In this document: one piece after another, positions 1-7,252 of the stretch | How positions within the stretch are numbered: position 1 is the first letter of the stretch | Layout: the number at the start of each line of letters is the position of its first letter | NCBI GenBank assembly: GCA_937879875.1 | Contig: CALFMN010000121.1 | Coordinates: 1-20,072 of the forward strand | Direction of reading: 5' to 3' | From: an uncultured Chloroflexota bacterium | Lineage (GTDB): Bacteria > Chloroflexota > Dehalococcoidia > CAUJGQ01 | Length of the DNA stretch: 20,072 nt | Translations under genes and position numbers: made by a program | The notes under the pieces: model-generated | What the model saw: only the letters and a program-made list of their open reading frames with translations | Databases searched by the model: none | What the model was told of the DNA's origin: nothing

Positions 1-913
1 GCCCTGCGCCCTCGCAGGCAGCGAGGTAGCGGCTGGTCAGCGCGTGGCCCAGCACGCCCCGGATGAAGCGCGAGGCTGCCGCGACCTTGTCCAGGTCCAC
101 GCCGGTTTCGATGCCCATCCCGTGCAGCAGATAGAGCAGATCTTCTGTCGCCAGGTTGCCCGAGGCGCCGGGCGCGTACGGGCAGCCGCCGAGGCCGCCT
201 GCCGACGAATCGAAGCAGGAGATCCCCATCTCCAGCGCCACGACCGTATTGGCCAGGGCCGTGCCGCGCGTGTCGTGCAGATGCAGCGCGATCTGCTCGG
301 CCGGCAGCCGTTGCAGCAGCAGGCTCACAACCTCCTCAACCTGATTCGGCGTGCCCACGCCGATCGTGTCGCCGATCGAGAGTTCGTTCACGCCGAGGTC
401 GTGCAGGCGCACGGCAACGTCGAGCACGGCCGCTGCCGGCACGTCGCCTTCAAACGGGCAGCCGAAGCAGGTCGAGACGTAGCCGCGCACGCGCAGCCCC
501 AGCGGCTTCGCCCGCGCCATCACGGCGGCGATGTTCTCCAGCGACTCGTCGATCGTGGCGTTGATGTTGTGCTTGTTGAACGTGTTCGACGCGGCGGTGA
601 ACACGGCGATCTCGGTGACGCCGGCCTCAACGGCGCGCTCCAGCCCGCGCACGTTCGGCACCAGCACGGGATAGCGCGTACCGCTGCGCCGCTCGATCGC
701 CGGAAAGACCTCGCCGGCATCCGCAAGGCGCGGGATCGCCTTCGGGCTGACGAACGACGTGGCTTCGACTTCACTGAAGCCGGCGGCGCTGAGCATATTG
801 ATGAAGCGCACCTTGTCGTCGGCCGGCACCATCACCGCTTCATTTTGCAGGCCATCGCGCGGCCCCACCTCGACGATGCGGACTTTGCCCGGAACCTTGC
901 TCAGTACACCCAT
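1..913 (-). CDS. liuE: Hydroxymethylglutaryl-CoA lyase, 3' end off the window
   Basis: This enzyme cleaves HMG-CoA to acetoacetate and acetyl-CoA, the last step of leucine breakdown. 304 residues are visible. The family is about 300 residues long, so only the last few codons are likely missing. The HMGL-like TIM barrel motifs are clear: VGPRDGLQNE at 17-25 (catalytic Arg/Asp), the metal-binding HLHDTRG near 211-217, and GGLGGCPYAPGASGN near 239-253 with the active-site Cys at 244. The ATG start is preceded by a GAGGGG ribosome binding site and lies about 40 bases after the methylcrotonyl-CoA carboxylase alpha stop, which fits one operon. Because of that context HMG-CoA lyase is much more likely than homocitrate or isopropylmalate synthase. 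The symbol follows liu operon usage; mvaB is a synonym. Confidence 0.95.
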   Translation of the reverse strand, partial: MGVLSKVPGKVRIVEVGPRDGLQNEAVMVPADDKVRFINMLSAAGFSEVEATSFVSPKAIPRLADAGEVFPAIERRSGTRYPVLVPNVRGLERAVEAGVTEIAVFTAASNTFNKHNINATIDESLENIAAVMARAKPLGLRVRGYVSTCFGCPFEGDVPAAAVLDVAVRLHDLGVNELSIGDTIGVGTPNQVEEVVSLLLQRLPAEQIALHLHDTRGTALANTVVALEMGISCFDSSAGGLGGCPYAPGASGNLATEDLLYLLHGMGIETGVDLDKVAAASRFIRGVLGHALTSRYLAACEGAG

Positions 914-953
914 GCTTGCGCCCCTCGTGAAGGCGCGGCGTCTGTCGCCGCGT

Positions 954-2939
954 CTACAGCTCCAGTTCAATCAGCAGCGCCCCGCCGCTCACCCGGCTGC
1001 CTTCGCCGACATGGACCTTTGTGACCACGCCGTCGGCCGGCGCCTGGATCGCGTGCTCCATCTTCATCGCTTCGAGCACCGCGAGCGTCTGATGCGCCCG
1101 CACGCGCTCGCCCGCGGCCACGCTCAGCTTGACGACCACGCCGGGCATCGGCGCCGTGAGCCGGCCGCTCCCCGTCCCGGCCTGTGCGCCGGCCGCGACA
1201 TCCGGCGCGGGCGTTGCGGCAGACGTGACTTCATAGTCGGCGCCGCCGGCGTTCAGGCGCATGACCTCGCCCACGGGCTGGAGCAGGCGAACGCGCAAAA
1301 CGTCGTGGCCGCGGCAGGCGAGCAACTCGTCGGCAGCCACGCGCTCGAAACGGTACAGATCCGTCTGACCGTCGCGCTCAAGCCGCCAGACGTTCGCCTC
1401 GTCCGCAGGGGTCGCCGTGACTCCGGCAATCGCCGCGCCGGAGCGGAAGTGCAGCGTCCTCGGCACCGCCGAGACACGCCACGAAGCCTGCGACTCCCAG
1501 GGATCGCGCTGAGCCGGTGCGCCTGATTCGGTCAACATGAACCCGGCGGCGCCGATCAACGCCTCGCGCGGGAACGCCATGCCGCCGGAGCCAATCTCGC
1601 CGGCCCAGAACGGTTCGAGGAAGTCGGTCGTGATGGCGCCGGCAGCGAACGCCGCCGACGCGACGACGGCGCGCAGCAGCGGCAGATTGGTCCGCACGCC
1701 TGCGACCCGCGCCGCGGTCAGGGCCGTCAGCAGGCGCTCGCTCGCTTCGGCACGCTCGCTGCCGAAGGCGACGATCTTGGCAAGCATCGAGTCGTAGTAA
1801 GGGCTGACGGTTGCGCCGGTGCTGAAGCCGCTGTCCACGCGCACGCCGTCGCCCGCGGGCAGATCGAAGCGCTCGATGCGGCCGGTCGAAGGCAGATAGC
1901 CGTTGAACGGATCTTCGGCGTACAGCCGCGCCTCAATCGCGTGGCCACTGAGGGATACTTCGTCCTGGGTGAAAGGCAGCGGCTCGCCGGCGGCAACACG
2001 CAGTTGCAACTCCACGAGATCGAGGCCCGTGACCAGCTCCGTGACCGGATGCTCGACCTGCAAGCGAGTGTTCATCTCCAGAAAGTAGAACTCGCCGTCT
2101 TCGGCCAGCAGAAACTCGACCGTGCCGGCGTTGGTGTAGCCCACGCGCCGCGCCGCACGCACCGCGGCCTCGCCCATGTGGCGCCGCAGGGCCACGTCCA
2201 CGGCGGGCGATGGCGCCTCTTCGATCACCTTCTGATGGCGCCGCTGCGTCGAGCAGTCGCGCTCGCCCAGATAGACGACGTTGCCGTGCGCGTCGCCGAA
2301 GATCTGCACCTCGACGTGACGCCCGTGCTGCACCAGCCGTTCCAGCAGCATACGCTCGTCGCCGAAGGCCGACAGAGCCTCGCGGCGCGCCCCGGCGAGC
2401 TGTTCGGCAAACTCCGTGGCTGCGCTCACCACGCGCATGCCGCGTCCGCCGCCGCCGGCCGCCGCCTTGATCAGCAGCGGGTAACCGATGCGCTCCGCCT
2501 CGGCATCCAGCCGCGCGTCCGCCTGGTCCTCGTCCTGGTAGCCGGGCACGACGGGCACGCCGGCAGCGTCCATCAGCCGCTTCGCCTCCGCCTTGTCGCC
2601 CATCGCGCGGATCGCGGCGGCGGGCGGGCCGATGAAGACGATGCCGACCGCCGCGACGCGCTCGGCGAACTCGGCGTTCTCGGAGAGGAAGCCGTAGCCG
2701 GGGTGAATCGCCTCGGCGCCGCTCGCCTTCGCCGCCGCGACGATCGCGTCGATGTCGAGATAACTTTCGCGCGCCGGCGGCGGGCCGATGCGGTAGGCCT
2801 CGTCCGCCACGCGCACGTGCAGCGCGGTGCGGTCGGCATCGGAATAGACCGCGACCACGCGCACGCCGAGCGCACGGCAGGTCCGCGCCACGCGTACCGC
2901 GATCTCGCCGCGGTTGGCGATCAGGATTTTCGTGAACAG
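954..2939 (-). CDS. liuD: Methylcrotonyl-CoA carboxylase, biotin-carboxylase/biotin-carrier (alpha) subunit
   Basis: This subunit carboxylates its own biotin with ATP and bicarbonate, and the beta subunit passes the carboxyl group to 3-methylcrotonyl-CoA. About 661 residues are seen. The N-terminal biotin carboxylase domain has ILIANRGEIA at 5-14, HPGYGFLSENAEF, the ATP-grasp glycine loop GGGGRGMRVV, and EMNTRLQVEHPVTE. A middle linker is followed by a C-terminal biotinyl domain with EAMKMEH, biotin Lys near 626. The first ATG/GTG/TTG in frame (GTG at 2891) would delete the conserved ILIANRGEIA segment. An in-frame stop at 2952-2954 limits extension, and an AGGAG at 2949-2953 lies nine bases before a CTG at 2939, so CTG was chosen as start. 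Propionyl- or acetyl-CoA carboxylase are alternatives on domain content, but the neighbours favour methylcrotonyl-CoA. Confidence 0.9.
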   Translation of the reverse strand: MFTKILIANRGEIAVRVARTCRALGVRVVAVYSDADRTALHVRVADEAYRIGPPPARESYLDIDAIVAAAKASGAEAIHPGYGFLSENAEFAERVAAVGIVFIGPPAAAIRAMGDKAEAKRLMDAAGVPVVPGYQDEDQADARLDAEAERIGYPLLIKAAAGGGGRGMRVVSAATEFAEQLAGARREALSAFGDERMLLERLVQHGRHVEVQIFGDAHGNVVYLGERDCSTQRRHQKVIEEAPSPAVDVALRRHMGEAAVRAARRVGYTNAGTVEFLLAEDGEFYFLEMNTRLQVEHPVTELVTGLDLVELQLRVAAGEPLPFTQDEVSLSGHAIEARLYAEDPFNGYLPSTGRIERFDLPAGDGVRVDSGFSTGATVSPYYDSMLAKIVAFGSERAEASERLLTALTAARVAGVRTNLPLLRAVVASAAFAAGAITTDFLEPFWAGEIGSGGMAFPREALIGAAGFMLTESGAPAQRDPWESQASWRVSAVPRTLHFRSGAAIAGVTATPADEANVWRLERDGQTDLYRFERVAADELLACRGHDVLRVRLLQPVGEVMRLNAGGADYEVTSAATPAPDVAAGAQAGTGSGRLTAPMPGVVVKLSVAAGERVRAHQTLAVLEAMKMEHAIQAPADGVVTKVHVGEGSRVSGGALLIELEL

Positions 2940-2992
2940 GGCGCGATTCTCCTATTGGGCGAGCCTGGGCGTCGTCGCCTCCGTTTCGGATT

Positions 2993-3637
2993 CTACGCGC
3001 TTGCCACCGTTGGATGCGCCGCCGGCGCGTAGCCCGCGACGATGGTGTTGACCGTAGAGCGCGGCGTCAGCACGCGCACCTCGCGCGCGGATTCAAGCGG
3101 CCGCACCTCCGTATACCCCTCCGGCGTCCAACGGTGCAGGCCTCCGCGCCAGAGCAGCCAGGCATCGCCTGCGCCATCGAGCGTGACCATTACGCCATCC
3201 GGCAGATTGCGAAGCTGCGCCGAGAAGGTGACTTTCTCGCGACGGGGCGTCACGCGCTCCCTGTGCAGCACGCGGTCGATCGCGTCGGTGCAACGGACCT
3301 TATCGATGCCGAGGGATGAGTTGCCGGCAAGCCAGGCGTCGATGAAGCCGTTGAAGTCGACCCGGCGGCACTGCGCGCAGGGGCGATGGCCGGCGGCAAG
3401 CGCTGTCGCCTCATCGAGAAAGAACAGCTCGGTGTAGCGGTTGGGCTGCATCACCTCGCGATGCCGCCCCTTGAACTCGAGTAGACAGGCGATCCAGCGC
3501 CGGCCGACCCAGCGCGTGACCGGCAGCAGCTCCTGCCGCTCGTTATGAAAGCAGCCGCCGCGGTTGCCGAACAGCGTGCCGCGCGCCGGCGTGGCAGTGA
3601 TCTCGCCGAAGGGTGTGACGCGGTTTTGCATGGGCAT
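2993..3637 (-). CDS. Conserved hypothetical protein with Ada-like Cys motif
   Basis: A 214-residue protein of unknown function. It recalls a family of hypothetical proteins seen in rhizobia and other soil bacteria that begin QNRVTP.GEI and carry FFLDEATALAAGHRPC. The stretch at 71-91, ending GHRPCAQCRR, resembles the end of the Ada N-terminal metal-binding domain (FF....A..AGFRPCKRC). With Cys29, Cys51, Cys87 and Cys90 it could form a Zn-binding site, but this is inference from motif shape. No signal peptide or membrane segment is seen. The ATG start has GGGAG seven bases upstream. It begins 14 bases after the toxin-remnant stop and ends 53 bases before the carboxylase alpha start, so it is probably co-transcribed in the leucine cluster although its role there is unclear. 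Confidence 0.8.
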   Translation of the reverse strand: MPMQNRVTPFGEITATPARGTLFGNRGGCFHNERQELLPVTRWVGRRWIACLLEFKGRHREVMQPNRYTELFFLDEATALAAGHRPCAQCRRVDFNGFIDAWLAGNSSLGIDKVRCTDAIDRVLHRERVTPRREKVTFSAQLRNLPDGVMVTLDGAGDAWLLWRGGLHRWTPEGYTEVRPLESAREVRVLTPRSTVNTIVAGYAPAAHPTVASA

Positions 3638-3651
3638 CGGAGGACTCCCGT

Positions 3652-3786
3652 TCAGGCGCGGGGTGGCAGCGGTCTGAGTGGAACCCGCCGCTGATCGACG
3701 ACCGCGAGATAGCCGCGCAGGTCGGGGCCGGCCCGAAGCGCATCGATAATTGGGCCGCGCACGTTCTCATCGGCGAGAAATTCCAC
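3652..3786 (-). pseudogene. Internally deleted DUF5615 (PIN-like toxin) remnant
   Basis: A 44-codon reading frame with a GTG start, beginning three bases after the stop of the DUF433 gene. Its first residues, MEFLADENVRGPIIDALR, match the opening of DUF5615 PIN-like proteins (M.FLADENVP..LV..LR). Its last part, GYLAVVDQRRVPLRPLPP, looks like the closing strand of the same family (G.L.V....R.RIRPLP). The family is usually about 110-130 residues, so the middle, including most of the acidic active-site region, seems to be missing while the frame was kept. DUF433 plus DUF5615 is a known gene pair, which supports the identity. It may be a dead toxin or a short residual peptide. Confidence 0.6.
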
Positions 3787-3789
3787 GGG

Positions 3790-4062
3790 CTAGGCGGATT
3801 CGAGCGAGAATGCTTGCGTCTCACGCACACACTCTGACGCGTAGGCCAGACAGGCGCGCAGCCCATCCTCGCTGAGCGTCGGCAGACTTTCGAGGAGCTC
3901 GGCCGGCGTATGCCCACCGGCCAAGTCATCGAGGATCATGTCCACGGCGAGGCACGTACCGCGGATCGTCGCCTTGCCGCCCAGGATATCGGGGTTGTGG
4001 ACGATGAGGTCGCGCCAATCAGTACAGCGCGTGTCGTCGTGATTGCCGTTCGCCTCGGCCAT
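3790..4062 (-). CDS. DUF433 domain protein, antitoxin-like
   Basis: A 90-residue small protein with the DUF433 pattern: DWRDLIVHNPDILGGKATIRGTCLAVDMILDDLAGGHTPAELLESLP at 15-61, then a helical end. This family has a helix-turn-helix-like fold and is commonly the antitoxin-like partner of DUF5615 PIN-like proteins. The ATG start is well supported by AGGAGG (4069-4074 on the plus strand) seven bases upstream. It lies 86 bases after the methylcrotonyl-CoA carboxylase beta stop and directly precedes the truncated toxin remnant. Whether it still binds DNA without a full toxin cannot be told from sequence. Confidence 0.85.
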   Translation of the reverse strand: MAEANGNHDDTRCTDWRDLIVHNPDILGGKATIRGTCLAVDMILDDLAGGHTPAELLESLPTLSEDGLRACLAYASECVRETQAFSLESA

Positions 4063-4148
4063 GAGGCGCCTCCTGAATGTGTTGCATGTATTGAATGTGC
4101 CGGTGCAAGCCTCCGGCTCACCTGAATCTCTGATCAGTCTTCTCAGGT

Positions 4149-5822
4149 CTACATCCGGAACACGCCCCACTGCGTCTCCTCGACCGGGGCGTTGAGCGCG
4201 GCGGAGATGCCGAGGCCGAGCACGGTGCGCGTGTCGGCGGGGTCGATGATGCCGTCGTCCCAGAGGCGGGCGGTGCTGAAGTAGGGGCTGCCCTCGTGCT
4301 CGTACGTGTCGAGGACGGGCTGCATGAACGCCGCCTGCTCCGCGGCGCTCAGCTCGCGGCCCTGCGCCCGCAGGCCGTCCAGCCGCACCGTCAGCAGCAC
4401 GTTTGCCGCCTGCGCACCGCCCATCACCGAGATGCGCGCGTTGGGCCACATCCAGAGCTGGCGCGGTGAGTAGGCGCGGCCGCACATCGCGTAGTTGCCC
4501 GCGCCGAACGAGCCGCCGATCACCACGGTGAACTTCGGCACGGCCGCGTTCGCCACCGCCATCACCATCTTGGCACCGTCGCGGGCGATACCTTTATTCT
4601 CATACTCCTTGCCCACCATGAAGCCCGTGATGTTTTGCAGAAACACGAGCGGAATCTTGCGTTTGGCGCACAGCTCGATGAAGTGGGCGCCCTTGAGCGC
4701 GCTTTCGGAGAACAAAATGCCGTTGTTGGCGACGATCCCCGCGGGAAAGCCCATGATGCGCGCGAAGCCGCAGACCAGGGTGGTAGCGTAGCGCGCCTTG
4801 AACTCGTGGAAGCGGCTGCCGTCGATGATGCGGGCGATGACCTCGCGCACGTCAAAGCTGCGGCGCAGATCGGCGGGCACGACGCCGTACATCTCCTGCG
4901 GGTCGAAGAGCGGCGGCTCGGCGGGCGTCAGCGGCCAGGGGAAGCGCTTTTCGCGATTCAGATTGGCGACGATGCTGCGGCAGATGGAGAGCGCGTGCTC
5001 GTCGCTCACGGCGTAGTGGTCGGCCACGCCGGAGACGGCCGTATGCACGTCGGCGCCGCCCAGCTCCTCGGCCGTGACCTCTTCGCCCGTCGCGGCCTTG
5101 ACCAGCGGCGGGCCGCCGAGAAAGATCGTGCCGTTGCCGCGGACGATGATCGTCTCGTCGCTCATCGCCGGCACGTAGGCGCCGCCGGCAGTGCAGGAGC
5201 CCATCACCGCCGCGATCTGCGGAATGCCCGCGGCCGACATCTGCGCCTGGTTGTAGAAGATGCGGCCAAAATGCTCCCGGTCCGGAAAGACGTCGCTTTG
5301 CAGCGGCAGAAAGGCGCCGCCCGAATCCACCAGATAGATGCAGGGCAGGTGATTCTGCAGCGCGATCTCCTGCGCCCGCAGGTGCTTCTTCACCGTCAGC
5401 GGATAGTAGGTGCCGCCCTTCACAGTCGCGTCGTTGGCGACGACCAGCACTTCTTGTCCGCAGACGCGGCCGATGCCGGTGATGATGCCGGCGGCGGGCG
5501 CGTCGCCGTCGTACATCTCCCAGGCGGCGAGCGGGCTCAGCTCCAAAAAGGGCGAGCCCGGATCGAGCAGCGCGTCGATGCGCTCGCGGGGCAGCAGCTT
5601 GCCGCGCCGCCGGTGTCGCTGCACGGCATCCTCACTGCCGCCGGCCTGCACCATTCGCAAGCGCTCGCGCAGTTCGGCGACGGCCGTGCGCATCGCCTCA
5701 GCGTTCTGGCGAAACTCGGCGCTCTCCGGGTCGAGAGCGGTGGCCAGCACCGGCAGCGCACGGAGCGGTCCCGCGGTCCCAGCGGCGCCGTTGACGGAAT
5801 AGGTGTCCAGTGTCGAGGTCAT
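4149..5822 (-). CDS. liuB: Methylcrotonyl-CoA carboxylase, carboxyltransferase (beta) subunit
   Basis: This subunit moves the carboxyl group from carboxybiotin to 3-methylcrotonyl-CoA, giving 3-methylglutaconyl-CoA. 557 residues, slightly longer than the usual 535 owing to an N-terminal extension of about 25 residues with no conserved motif. It has two crotonase-fold carboxyltransferase domains. The N-terminal half carries RGKLLPRERIDALLDPGSPFLE, NDATVKGGTYYPLTVKKHLRAQEIA, VDSGGAFLPLQ and GSCTAGGAYVPAMSDE at 208-223. The C-terminal half carries FLQNITGFMVGKEYE and GGSFGAGNYAMCGRAY at 436-451. VFPDREHFGRIFYNQA and YYPLTVKKHLRAQEIA are typical of methylcrotonyl rather than propionyl enzymes. 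The ATG start has AGGGAG five bases upstream. A palindromic repeat lies in the 73-base gap after the dehydrogenase gene. Confidence 0.95.
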   Translation of the reverse strand: MTSTLDTYSVNGAAGTAGPLRALPVLATALDPESAEFRQNAEAMRTAVAELRERLRMVQAGGSEDAVQRHRRRGKLLPRERIDALLDPGSPFLELSPLAAWEMYDGDAPAAGIITGIGRVCGQEVLVVANDATVKGGTYYPLTVKKHLRAQEIALQNHLPCIYLVDSGGAFLPLQSDVFPDREHFGRIFYNQAQMSAAGIPQIAAVMGSCTAGGAYVPAMSDETIIVRGNGTIFLGGPPLVKAATGEEVTAEELGGADVHTAVSGVADHYAVSDEHALSICRSIVANLNREKRFPWPLTPAEPPLFDPQEMYGVVPADLRRSFDVREVIARIIDGSRFHEFKARYATTLVCGFARIMGFPAGIVANNGILFSESALKGAHFIELCAKRKIPLVFLQNITGFMVGKEYENKGIARDGAKMVMAVANAAVPKFTVVIGGSFGAGNYAMCGRAYSPRQLWMWPNARISVMGGAQAANVLLTVRLDGLRAQGRELSAAEQAAFMQPVLDTYEHEGSPYFSTARLWDDGIIDPADTRTVLGLGISAALNAPVEETQWGVFRM

Positions 5823-5836
5823 AACGGCTCCCTGGG

Positions 5837-5878
5837 CCTCACCCCCCGGCCCCCTCTCCAGTTTTACTGGAGAGGGGG
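5837..5878. repeat. Short palindromic element between liuA-like and liuB genes
   Basis: A perfect 13-bp stem (5850-5862 with 5866-5878) around a TTT loop, arm CCCCCTCTCCAGT, preceded by CCTCACCCCC. The flank and outer stem match the element at 14829-14869, while the tip of the stem differs. It fills most of the gap inside the minus-strand operon, so it could act as an RNA-stabilising or attenuating hairpin. No poly-T run follows on the minus strand, so full termination is unlikely. Confidence 0.85.
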
Positions 5879-5895
5879 AGGCTGGTGGTCCGCTG

Positions 5896-7044
5896 CTACT
5901 TCAGCAGTTCGCGGGCGATGATCAGGCGGCGGATCTCGCTGGTGCCGGCGCCGATTTCGAGCAGCTTGGCGTCGCGCAGGTAGCGGGCGACCGGAGCCTC
6001 GGCCATGTAGCCGGCGCCGCCGTAGATCTGCACCGCCTTCAGCGCCGAGCGCGTCGCCATCTCGCCGGCATACAGAATCGCCGCGGCGGCCTCTTTGTTG
6101 AAGCGCGTGCCCTTCGGCGCGTTCCAGGCCAGCCACGCCGTGCGGTAGGTCAGCCAGCGCGCTGCTTCCAGCTCGGTATACATGTCGGCCAGCATCGCCT
6201 GCACGAGCTGGAAGTCGCCGATGCGCTGACCGAACTGCTTGCGCTCCTTCGCGTAGGCCACCGACGCATCCAGGCAGGCCTGCGCGATCCCGAGCTGCTC
6301 GCCGGCGAGAAACGCCCGCTCGCTGTCGAGGCCCGACATCATCACTTCGACGCCGTTGTTCAACGTTCCCAGCACGTTCTGCGCGGGCACGCGGCAGTTG
6401 TCCAGCCGCAGCTCGGCCGTGGGGGAGCCGCGGTGGCCCAGCTTCTCGAGGCTGCGGGCGACGGCGAAGCCGGGAAAGTCACGCTCCACGATGAAGGCAG
6501 TGATGCCGCGCGAGCCGCGCTCCGGCTCGGTCTTGGCGTAGAGCACAAAGGTCGAAGCGATCGGGCCGTTGGTGATGTAGAGCTTGGAGCCGGTGAGCAG
6601 AAAGTCGTCGCCGTCGCGCCGCGCCGTGGTCTGAATGCCGATCGCGTCGGAGCCGGCGTCCGGTTCCGTCAGCGCCAGCGCCCCGACTGCCCGGCCGCTG
6701 ATCAGCGGCGGCAGATAGCGGCGCCGTTGCTGCTCGTTGCCGTTCACATAGAGATTGTTGACGCAGAGATTCGCGTGAGCGCCGTAGGAGAGCGCGACCG
6801 AGGCGGAGAAGCGGCCGATCTGCTCGATCGCCAGCACGCCGGCGAGCAGATCGAAGCCGCTGCCGCCGTGCTCTTCCGGCACGGTGACGCCGAGCAGGCC
6901 GAGGTCGCCCATCTGCGGCCAGAGCTGCATGGGAAACTCGTCGCGCCGGTCGATCTCGCCCGCGATCGGCCCGATCGCGCGCGCGGCCCAGCTGCCGACC
7001 GTTTCGCGCAGCAGGCGATGCGCCTCGTCCAGTTCAAACTCCAC
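5896..7044 (-). CDS. liuA: Acyl-CoA dehydrogenase, isovaleryl-CoA dehydrogenase-like
   Basis: An FAD enzyme predicted to oxidise isovaleryl-CoA to 3-methylcrotonyl-CoA, feeding the carboxylase encoded next to it. 382 residues, usual family length. Motifs in order: LSYGAHANLCVNNL at 85-98 (typical of isovaleryl-CoA dehydrogenases), GALALTEPDAGSD at 121-133, ITNGP at 157-161, GSRGITAFIVE, MSGLDSERAFLAG with Glu242 at the isovaleryl-CoA dehydrogenase base position, FGQRIGDFQLVQ, and YGGAGYMAEAPVARYLRDAK with Glu349 at the general family position. The C-terminal LLEIGAGTSEIRR matches liuA proteins. The GTG start is set by GGAGG seven bases upstream; longer readings have no recognisable N-terminus. 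Substrate assignment rests on motifs plus the carboxylase neighbours; a short branched-chain enzyme is the main alternative. Confidence 0.9.
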   Translation of the reverse strand: MEFELDEAHRLLRETVGSWAARAIGPIAGEIDRRDEFPMQLWPQMGDLGLLGVTVPEEHGGSGFDLLAGVLAIEQIGRFSASVALSYGAHANLCVNNLYVNGNEQQRRRYLPPLISGRAVGALALTEPDAGSDAIGIQTTARRDGDDFLLTGSKLYITNGPIASTFVLYAKTEPERGSRGITAFIVERDFPGFAVARSLEKLGHRGSPTAELRLDNCRVPAQNVLGTLNNGVEVMMSGLDSERAFLAGEQLGIAQACLDASVAYAKERKQFGQRIGDFQLVQAMLADMYTELEAARWLTYRTAWLAWNAPKGTRFNKEAAAAILYAGEMATRSALKAVQIYGGAGYMAEAPVARYLRDAKLLEIGAGTSEIRRLIIARELLK

Positions 7045-7108
7045 GGCCCAGCCTCCTTCGCCCGCGCGCTCGACCCGGCCGTCGAAACGGACGGACGCCC
7101 CATGCTTA

Positions 7109-7135
7109 CGGTACCGCCGCGCACGGTGCACCGTG
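7109..7135. promoter_or_regulatory. Candidate operator: two palindromes upstream of the leucine cluster
   Basis: CACGGTGCACCGTG at 7122-7135 is a perfect 14-bp palindrome, and CGGTACCG at 7109-7116 is a second perfect palindrome whose centre is 16 bp away. They lie 65-91 bases upstream of the acyl-CoA dehydrogenase start in the 208-bp gap after the cvpA-like gene. This is where a promoter of the leucine cluster would be expected. A weak TTCACG/TACCGT pair with an 18-bp spacer overlaps them on the minus strand. A repressor or activator site is inferred; no named regulator can be assigned. Confidence 0.4.
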
Positions 7136-7252
7136 AAGCGCCCAACCGCGCGGCGGGTTCTCTGTGTTCGGCAGGCCGGAGGGGTGCGACGGCGGGATCC
7201 TTGTGAGACGGGCGAAACCATCAGCAGCCAACGCGGGGTTCGGCGCCGCGCG

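Noticed and set aside
3543..3929. A 128-codon frame spanning the toxin remnant and DUF433 gene
   Set aside because: It overlaps DUF433 in another frame, is Arg/Ser/Pro-rich and has no ribosome binding site.
4063..4148. Imperfect hairpin CCTGA...TGATCA...TCAGG between the carboxylase beta and DUF433 genes as a terminator
   Set aside because: The stem is short and interrupted and no T-run follows, so terminator or operator calls are not supported.
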